From Lithobates sylvaticus (Eukaryota > Chordata > Amphibia > Anura > Ranidae), in assembly GCA_028564925.1 (NCBI GenBank), contig CM053026.1, forward strand, positions 645,381,854-645,445,853: a DNA stretch of 64,000 nt, written 5' to 3'. Position numbers and translations under genes: made by a program. Below the pieces are notes generated by a model. The model did not search any database, was not told the origin of the DNA, and saw only the letters and a program-made list of their open reading frames with translations. Positions 56,590 through 64,000 of the stretch are shown here, piece after piece; position 1 is the stretch's first letter, and each line of letters opens with the position of its first letter.

Positions 56590-56848
56590 TGTATCCTGAT
56601 CATGACACCATATGCCTGGAGTTTGCATGTTTGCCATGTGTCTGTGTGGGTTCCCTCCAGGTACTCTGGTTTCCTCCCACACTCTAAAGACATGCTGGTA
56701 GGTTAATCGGATCCTGTCCAAGTATGAATGTGTTTTAGGGACCTTAGGTTGTAAGCTCCTTGAGGGTAGGGACTGAGGTCAATGTACAATGTATATGTAA
56801 AGCGCTGCGTAAATTGACGGCGCTATATAAGTACCTGAAAAAAAAAAA
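56590..56848 (+). repeat. L2/SINE-like 3' end repeat
   Basis: It has GGAGTTTGCATGTTTGCC, GGTTTCCTCCCACACTC, TTGTAAGCTCCTTGAGGG and GTAAAGCGCTGCGTAAATTG, then GGCGCTATATAAGTACC and an A run. This order is common to L2-type LINE tails and their SINEs, and the last part resembles the L2/MIR tail. Fragmentary; no tRNA-like head was seen. Confidence 0.55.
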
Positions 56849-57169
56849 TGAAATATGTCTATGTTGCATTGTTATCTTTGGGACTAGTTCTATTTTTATA
56901 TTTGATAAGAAAACGTATTTCATTATAAGTTTAAATATCTTCCTTTCCAATTCTTGACAACTTTCTATTTACTTATTGACGGAATAGAGGAATAGTCTGC
57001 AGGAACCTGTGCATTGAACCAGCTGTCCACTGATCATGATTGCAATGCTTTATTCAATATGGGTGTATTTATGGATTTTTTTGTAAACAGGTGGAATGCG
57101 CACTCAAAAAAGAAACAGAAAAAGCATACATTCTGATTGTTTTTTTTTTGTGACATTATAGTCGCTCAC
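56849..57169. other. micu3 intron, unassigned
   Basis: No element was recognised. Confidence 0.4.
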
Positions 57170-57278
57170 CTTGGCCAATTGATCGATTTGCAAAGTTGTA
57201 CATTTGCATTGCAATGGCAAAATCTTCTAGATTGTTGAGAAACTGGAAGAAGGATCTAAAGTCATCAAACGAGATTCC
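57170..57278 (-). CDS. micu3: micu3 antepenultimate coding exon in the window
   Basis: The acceptor TCTGCTTCTCAG precedes GGAATCTC and the donor CAAG/GTGAGC follows. It encodes GISFDDFRSFFQFLNN, LEDFAIAMQMYNF and ANRSIGQ plus one base that joins with the next exon to give Asp (SIGQ-DEFKR). It matches mammalian MICU3 (FRSFFQFLNNLEDFAIA, ASRSIGQ) as I recall it. It belongs to the helical and EF-like region before the final EF-hand. The length is 109 bases. Upstream coding exons were not found with confidence in 57279-64000 and probably lie beyond the window. Confidence 0.92.
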
Positions 57279-57751
57279 CTGAGAAGCAGAGCAGAAAGCC
57301 AAGGTTAGTTCCTAATGATTTTATCTAGATAAGTAGATGAAAGTATCAGCAGGCGATGAATAAAAGTCATTTAGAAGGTTGTAATATGCAACCTGATATT
57401 TCCTGTACCAAACTGAACTTTCTGATCTCTCTGCACTGCAGCCAGTGGAACAACATAATGCAATGCTTCCAGGCTTCAGTAATTTAGCACTGCTGGCCGC
57501 ATCAGCTCGCTGAATTCCAGGTATGGATATTTTTGCTTAGTTACGTTGGTCCATCTTGGACTTATGTAGGTAAGCATTTTCCATACCTTACTGATCCCCA
57601 TGACACCTGGATATAACTGTAGTAGGCACCACTACAGTGGTTGCTCATTTGTCAGTCTATATTTAAAAAAATAAAATAAAAATAGAGCACCATTTTATTA
57701 AACACTTTACTAAATAAAAACCTCATATGTCTTAAAAAAATGAATCATTTA

Positions 57752-57829
<78 letters not shown>

Positions 57830-58413
57830 AATGATTCATGGGGCATATTTCTGACACTGCGAATGTGACTTTCACCAAAAATTTTCACCAAACATTCAGG
57901 TGGTTAATCATTCACCTGCCTTGAATATTTGCCGACTGTCACATTCACTGCTTTATATATGCGTTATAGGGTTACTGCCAAGTTAACTGACATATGCTTA
58001 CACTGCTAAATTTAGCCTGGGCATTAATGGTCCCTGGTCATGAAATGGTTAACTCTTTAATCTGCCAATCTTAATCGACCATAAAATAGAATGTATATTT
58101 TGGGTGGAATGATCTTTCAGTGTGTTACTGTCATTACCAGATCAAGGAAATTCAGCTCACTTCATTTTAATGCAAAGCTTTTAATGCAGGTTTTTTAGCT
58201 CATTTAGCACACTGTAAAACAAAAAAAAAAAAATCTGTGTTTGGTTTCGAACTATAGTTCCAAAGCATTTTATTACATTACATTTTGAGCATAACTCCAC
58301 ACCGAAACCAAACACAGATTATTATGTTTTGTTCCTTAGAAAATGATAGGTGTATTGTAGATTGAGATCCACGTGAAATATAAGGAACATTAATAAAACC
58401 TGCTTGACAAAAC
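57279..58413. other. micu3 intron with microsatellite and small inverted repeat
   Basis: No exon was seen. An AT microsatellite occupies 57754-57826. An 18-bp inverted pair AATCTGTGTTTGGTTTCG and CGAAACCAAACACAGATT lies near 58231-58248 and 58303-58320. Confidence 0.45.
57754..57826. repeat. AT microsatellite, about 73 bases
   Basis: Uninterrupted AT dinucleotides in a micu3 intron. Confidence 0.9.
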
Positions 58414-59241
58414 TTAAACCACTTTCCACCCGCACTATAGCCGAATGACAGCTACAGTGCAGGCTTTCAGTGCCGGGAGGGCATCAAACGTCTTCCCGTA
58501 ATCGCACTGCTCGCAGGCAGCAGGCGTGCACTGTGATCAGCGAGTCCTTTGGACTCAACTGATCACAGAACAGGGTAAAGGGCCAATCACAGCAGGCCCT
58601 TTACCATGTGATCAGCTATCATCCAATGACAGCTGATCAGGAAGTAAACAGGATCCGGGTAACAGCGTTTTTTCTCCTCACGATCAGCGTGAGGAGAAAT
58701 AATAAAGCTGTTAACCAGCTTCTGTTACAGGGACATCGGTCCCAATCTGTGCTGGTAATCAGTTCCCAAAAGTGCCACCTTTTAGTGCCAATCTGTGCCC
58801 ACCAGTGCCGCCTATCAGTGCCACCTATTAGTGCCACATATCAGTACCCATCAGTGCCACCTATCAGTGTCAACTATCAGTGTCGACTATCAGTGCCACC
58901 TATCAGTCCTGCCTCATCATTGCCACCTCATCAGTGCAGCCCATCAGTGAAGGAGAAAAATTACCTGTTTGCAAAATTTTATAACAAACTATGAAAAAAA
59001 AAATTTTTTTTTTCAAAAATGTCAGTCTTTTTTGGTTTCTTTAGCAAAAAATAAAAAACCCAGCGGTGATTAAATACCACCAAAAGAAAGCTCTATTTTT
59101 GTAAAAAAAAAATGATAAAAATGTTGTTTGGGTACAGTGTTGCCTGACCGCACATTTGTCATTCAAAGTGCAACAGCGCTGAAAGCGGAAAATTGGTCTG
59201 AGCAGGAAGGGGGTTTAAGTGCCCAGTAGGCAAGTGGTTAA
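58414..59241. mobile_element. TTAA element related to 12827-14856
   Basis: It starts TTAAACCACTTTCCACCCGC and ends GCCCAGTAGGCAAGTGGTTAA. It has a short CAGTGCCACCTATCAG minisatellite (58780-58945), the same repeat type that occupies about 850 bp in the 13-kb copy. The right part has AAAACCCAGCGGTGATTAAA and GGTACAGTGTTGC blocks. The right TTAA is shared with the next unit. Confidence 0.65.
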
Positions 59242-59825
59242 AGAAGATGTTCACCTTTTGAAAAAAAGAATGAATGCACATTTTTTGCAGATAAAAAATG
59301 TGCATTTATTATAATTTTTTTCTAAGGAGCCTGCAGAGCATTTCACTTGCGATCAGCATATCGTGGGTGCAATCTCAGGCTCCTGCAGACATTCAATATA
59401 GCTTTCCGCCCGTACATCATACGAGCAAGCAGTTACCTGAGAGCAGGATGAATCAATGAATTACCAGAATGCTCACCAGCACCCTCAGAGTTCGGTAAGA
59501 ACTACAAGCCGTTAGCCGCAATGGCTGGCAGTACTTGTAGTTTATCCATTCACAGGAAACTGACGCGGCCATGTGGGCAGAGATGCACTGGTTGAACAAA
59601 AAAAAAAGACTAATCTCTGGGCCTCTTTAGTTACTGGCTGTAATCTAAAAGGGGCGCAGGAATTGAAATTCAAAGGATTTAGTTAAAGCCTGTGGATGCT
59701 GCAGGACTGTTGCATCCATTGTTATTGCATCATTGAACATTGCATCACTAATATTAATTTGGCAGTTGGCATTAAGTGTACTATTCCAGCAATTAAATGT
59801 TTCTTGTACTGTAAAGTAGCATTGC
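59238..59825. repeat. Probable TTAA MITE and flank
   Basis: It begins TTAAAGAAGATGTTCACC directly on the shared TTAA, with a CpG and direct-repeat-rich interior. The right boundary was not identified. Tentative. Confidence 0.35.
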
Positions 59826-60035
59826 TTAACCACTTGCCGACCACCGCACGCCGATATACGTCAGCAGAATGGCAGTGGTGGGCAAATAGGCGTACCTGTA
59901 TGTCTCCTTTAATTGGCGGGGCTAACAGGCGAGCGCGCGCTGCGTACATCATGACCGCGCCCTTGGGCTCGATGTCCGCCAGTGTCCCGCGATCGTGTCA
60001 GGGAGCCACAGACCGGAGAGATGCCATGTAAAAAT
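59826..60035. mobile_element. TTAA element, left part
   Basis: It starts TTAACCACTTGCCGACCACC and has GCCGATATACGTCAGCAG and GCGCGCGCTGCGTACATC. It resembles the inverted right end of 14853-15857. Truncated near 60035. Confidence 0.5.
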
Positions 60036-61208
60036 GTTATTTGATACTGTATATGGGGAAATACAGTATTTTTCAGTATTTAGTGGAGGATACTGGAGTT
60101 AAGTTCCAGCTTACATTGCCTCCTGGGTTGTCTGTTAGTAACATCTTTGAGCCTGAATTTCCAGGCCTACACACCTGGCATGCCCAATAAGCTCCATTCT
60201 CTTTATGGAATGTTTATTTCACTATATAGTATGAAGAATGCAGCAGGTAGGTTAGGAACACCCAAAATTTAAGTTGGCGGCAATTGCTAGGGAGCTCCTA
60301 GAAGATGCCTGGTACAGTGGGTTCTATCTATAACTGAAATGTGGACGAATCCTTTTCAAATAAACCATTTCATACTTTTAGTGTGATCTCTTTTTAAAGA
60401 CTGAACTAAAACTGTGATTTCTCCTACCAGTAAGTTGAGTTAATTGTGGAAGGACTGAAGAGATGTTTAACTAAACATGTATTTTCATCATTTACGAGCC
60501 AGGGAGAGAAAAAAATAAAACTTTAAAGGCAGTTTAAAAATAGTGTTTACTTACATGAAAGGCATGCTGGGTCAACATGTAAGCAAACACATTGTTAACA
60601 TTCTGACTCGGATAGACGAGCCAGGCTTGACAAAGAACATGCTATGCCCAGCAAATCACTAGACATAAAAGCTGACACAACAACCAACAAAATCAGGAAA
60701 TAACTATACATAGAATGTCATTTATTAAAACTGGAGCAGCCAGAATCTTCAACAGCTGTGCATTGCAACCAATCAGCTTCTAGCTTTTATTTTCAAATCT
60801 TAAAGCAGAACTAAACCCATCGATTTAACAATTTTCCAAAATAGTTACATTTAAGGCATGCCATCAAATCAAAGCTCACTTTTGCTTGTTCTCTCAACTG
60901 AACTGTCAAGCCATCAAATGGCTTGAGCCATAACTGATCACAGATAACATGCTAAATGGCAGCTTTCTTGGCTGAAAAGGATAGGAGGGTTTAATTCTGT
61001 TTGAACTGAAGCTATTTGGTTACTATGACAGCTGCCCCAAATTCTGTCTGCTCCAGTTTTGATGAATGTCTGGTAGCAAAGTACCTCTTTAAATATTTCT
61101 CAAATGTTGGCAACTGTGATTTGCCTAGAAAGCATGACTGTTTTCATAGCTAGAAAAGGGAGTACATTTGTGGTTCAGTGGAATGTACTCCAAGTCACAC
61201 TGACCATA
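60036..61208. other. micu3 intron with repeat fragments
   Basis: 60717-60797 is a truncated copy of the MITE at 42728. 60800-61092 resembles the family at 2713-3643 (AAAGCAGAACTAAACCC on the left, AAAGTACCTCTTTAAA on the right). The rest is unassigned. A low-confidence micro-exon candidate lies at 60555-60602. Confidence 0.4.
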
Positions 61209-61340
61209 AGGCTACTTTCAAACTGGGGCGTCGGCGGTAAAGCACCGCTTTAGCGCTGTTTTTGCGGCATTTTTCGGACGATAGCGGGGCGATTTTAACC
61301 ACCGCTAACGGGTGAAAAAGGGTTAAAATCGCCCGCAAAG

Positions 61341-61843
61341 CAGGCATGTACTGGCCATCGGGACTATTGGGAGTTTCCCGGTGGGCCGATCAGGTGCAGT
61401 ACTAGAGTCACTCCTCTCTGACAGTGAGTGATCGCGATTTCACTTCTGTCAGGAGAAGCAGCTGCCGTCACTTGTTGGAGAGAGCATTAGGCTTTCTGCT
61501 CCCTCTAGCCTGCAGGGGGAGATAGACAGCCGGCAGACTTTCCTTCCTCTCTCCCCTTATCACTTGTCACTTATCACATGACTGGAGAGAGGAACGAGAT
61601 GCTGCCTTCAGAACTGTGAGTACACGTGGGAGGGGGAGGAGAGGGAGGGCACTCTGATGTGAAGGGGAGTGCTGATGGGGACACACTGATGTGAAAGGAG
61701 CTGCTGATGGGGACACTCTGATGTGAAGGGGAGTGCTGATGGGGACACACTGATGTGAAGGGAGCTGCTGATGGGGACACTCTGATGTAAGGGGTCGGTC
61801 ATGATGAAGTCCAGGGCCAAATATTTGTCCCAGTCCAGCCCTG
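61341..61843. mobile_element. hAT element nested in the MITE
   Basis: The ends are CAGGCATGTACTGGCC and GTCCCAGTCCAGCCCTG. Perfect 8-bp target duplications CCGCAAAG lie at 61333-61340 and 61844-61851. The interior is non-coding and holds a 32-bp tandem repeat. Confidence 0.75.
61650..61795. repeat. Minisatellite of alternating 32-bp units
   Basis: About five tandem units of the form GGGGACACTCTGATGTGAAG then a GTGCTGAT stretch. Units alternate between ACTCTGATG...GAGTGCTGAT and ACACTGATG...GAGCTGCTGAT, giving a 64-bp higher-order period. Confidence 0.75.
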
Positions 61844-62078
61844 CCGCAAAGCAGCGCTTTGCCGGCACTGCCCATTGATTTCAATGGGCAGGGGCGCTGT
61901 AGGAGTGGGGTATACCCTGCTCCTACAGCTCCTCAAAGATGCGGCTTGCAGAACTTTTTTTGGCGCACCGTTCCAGTGTGAAAGCACTTGGGCTTTCACA
62001 CTGGAGTGAGAGGAGAGGCTCTTTAGGGGCGCTATTTTTAGCGCTATAGCGCCTGTAAAGCGCCTCCAGTGTGAAAGC

Positions 62079-63559
62079 AGGAAAGAGCAGTACAAGATGG
62101 TCCAGATGCCTGTATGCTAGTTCAGGAGCGATCACTTCCTGAACTACTGGACACTTCCATTTACCTACCTGTCATTGCAGTGTCTAAAAGTGTGAGATGG
62201 GAATACTAATTTGGGAGGAGTAATGACATAGAAATCCACTGAAAGGTACTAAAAACATTCAGCTGTTATAAAGAAAAAAAAGCATAGTGTGCTCAATGTA
62301 TCCCTGCCCCAGCAGAGCCCTCTCAGGGTTCATAAAAACCTTAAGCACATAACAATAATACTTTCAAAAAGATGCTATTTATATAGGCTTTGGCACTCCC
62401 ACCAACATTTGAAATGTAGAGAAAGACATCTGTGGGATAGGTACTTGTTAATGTGTATGAGCATTTTGTCAAGAGACCTTATTAAAATTTTCACCCTGAC
62501 ATATGTAATTCATAGAAATGGTCTGGCTAGAAAGCATCAGACTTGTCCAATGCCTGGCTTACTTGATTCCTAGAATATTGCAAATCATTTTTCTCACCTC
62601 TAGTCACAAACAATCACGTAGTGTTGCAGTTGACCACTACCGTCTTTCTGAACTGTGCACCAAATTGTGACCTCTTCTACTTATAAAAGCTCTCCATCGG
62701 CAGAGGCAAAAGGAAGTTTCTCAGTCACTCAATAGCAGTGAACTTCATCTGTAGCAGACACCTAAATTTGACAGTTTGGTGAATCTGCCTTGATCATGTC
62801 TAGTCAGGTATGGTGCGAAAAAAGAAATCCACCTTTGATCAGAAAGATGGAAGTGACCTCAGATCTCTCAGGCTGCTGAAAATTCTATTCTTCAAGCAGA
62901 CGTCCTATTAACAAAACCTGTTTCTATGTAAAAGGGTATGGGTGACAACTACTTATGTACAGTTGCTTGAGTAGAATATGTAAATGTTAAGTTTTAGTGG
63001 ACTATTTTACATCTAAACCTTTTCTACATGGTAAGATGTTTGCCCACATTTGTAGTCTTCTGTAAAATTGTGTCCTTGTGTAGTTAATACCTAGAATTGG
63101 CGCCCTATGGGTGAGGGATATGGAAATAAAACTGCCCCTTAAACGTGAACAAGTCACAAAAAAGTAGATAAAAATAAAAGGTGGCGCTAAACACATACAA
63201 GTGAATATACAGTACAGTATACATCATGAACCAAATAAATTAACATACATCACTGCAAGAAACACATAGATTGTTGAAAATATAGCAAGCTAAAAGTCCA
63301 TTAGTGATAGTGTTCCCAACACCAAAATGCTTTTAAATGAGGCTTCTAGTTCTTCCACCACAGGTGCTCAATGGAAAGGTGGCAAATCACCACAGGTGTT
63401 TGACCACTTTTTAGGATAAGTCAAATTGCGCATTTGGAATACCAAATTGATTCCCACTGCCAACACCACTCCGCTCCACTGGACCCTCCAGATGAAGCTA
63501 GGGCATAAAAATTTACTCCACAGGAGACGAGAGAGAAAGTCTCATAGTGTAGTATATTA
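62079..63559. other. Unassigned sequence
   Basis: No exon, RNA or repeat ends were recognised. AT-rich. Confidence 0.35.
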
Positions 63560-63945
63560 AATAGGATTTAAAAACAACGACAAAGGTAGTAGATTGCACT
63601 CACATGTTAAAGTGCCTAACTTTGCACTGGGTAAAACAGTGTGTGCGGATCTGGCTAGTTCCTCTCGCAGTAACATGCATTCCGCGTCCCTCTCATATGG
63701 GTAAAGCCTGGTGTAGGGTGACAAATCAGGATCTGGAAGTGACGGATCCTATGCTCCAAGGTATGCTTCGCCGTGAATGGCATCTTCAGGAAGACAGGCT
63801 TTACCCCTACGAGCGAGACAGGGAATGCACGCTACTGCGAGAGGAACTAGCCAGATCCACACACGCTGTTTTACATAGTGCCAGGTTAGGCACTTTAACA
63901 TGTGAGTGCAATCTACTACCTTTGTCATTGCTTTTAAATTCTATA
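63560..63945. repeat. Foldback with about 155-bp arms
   Basis: The arms at about 63560-63716 and 63793-63945 are inverted copies. Examples are GGTAGTAGATTGCACTCACA with TGTGAGTGCAATCTACTACC, and CTGGCTAGTTCCTCTCGCAG with its inverse. The loop is about 75 bp. Non-coding; superfamily unknown. Confidence 0.7.
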
Positions 63946-64000
63946 TAAGGATTGAACAAGTCAAAAAATTGGTGGACTTTGTGGGCACATAATGAGAGAG

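Larger units (their letters stand above)
61209..62078. mobile_element. Harbinger-like MITE carrying a hAT element
   Basis: It starts AAGGCTACTTTCAAACTGGGG, like the MITE at 2217-2639, and near the right has CTCCAGTGTGAAAGCAGG. The interior shares GATGCGGCTTGCAGAAC and GCGCTATTTTTAGCGC-like blocks with that copy. It is interrupted by 61341-61843. The right boundary is approximate and no clear TTA duplication was seen. Confidence 0.5.

Noticed and set aside
61574-61884. Repetitive Ser/His/Pro frames on minus
   Set aside because: They are translations of the 32-bp minisatellite within the hAT element.

Overview
The window looks like anuran (frog) nuclear DNA, probably from a ranid or related neobatrachian. 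The evidence is a vertebrate gene on large introns, dense TTAA-flanked MITEs, several Tc1/mariner, hAT and PIF/Harbinger families, CR1 and L1/Tx1-type LINEs, and DIRS-type fossils. Vertebrate origin is clear from the gene. The frog assignment is inferred from repeat composition and was not tested by a search. No bacterial, phage or CRISPR-like system was seen.

The one host gene I can support is the 3' end of micu3 (mitochondrial calcium uptake family member 3) on the minus strand. Its last three conserved coding exons lie at 57170-57278, 54445-54602 and 43427-43495 (stop at 43427-43429), with matching splice sites and phases. About 1.1 kb beyond the usual last exon, at 42236-42346, is a phase-compatible candidate alternative terminal exon. 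It would give the protein a different 36-residue C-terminal tail that resembles the tail of MICU2. I consider this the most interesting host-gene observation.

The last long micu3 intron (43496-54444) holds a full-length 6.25-kb L1/Tx1-clade LINE at 45994-52245, in the same orientation as the gene. It has a perfect 16-bp target-site duplication, a poly(A) end, an open 1244-codon ORF2 (endonuclease, reverse transcriptase, CCHC knuckle) and a frame-disrupted ORF1.

Region by region: 1-12 kb holds hAT and Harbinger MITEs, DIRS fossils, TTAA MITEs, an 0.8-kb palindrome with divergent TATA boxes (6736-7552), a Tc1 end and LTR-like fossils. 12-19 kb holds two abutting TTAA elements, one carrying a large minisatellite, then two internally inverted Tc1 derivatives. 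19-24 kb holds a DIRS fossil, a foldback element carrying a MITE, a 60-bp satellite carrying a hAT element, and a second copy of the 7-kb repeat family. 24-30 kb holds a CR1 3' end, a probable solo LTR and a Tc1 5' end. 30-42 kb is AT-rich, mostly unassigned, with TTAA and other MITEs and AT microsatellites. 42-58 kb is micu3. 58-64 kb holds more TTAA elements, a hAT element nested in a Harbinger-like MITE, and a foldback at the right edge.

A recurring pattern is that TTAA-flanked elements sit directly against each other and share one TTAA (5673-5676, 12827-12830, 14853-14856, 36780-36783, 59238-59241), suggesting that element ends were reused as targets. Most short open frames in the window are by-products of repeats and are not listed.
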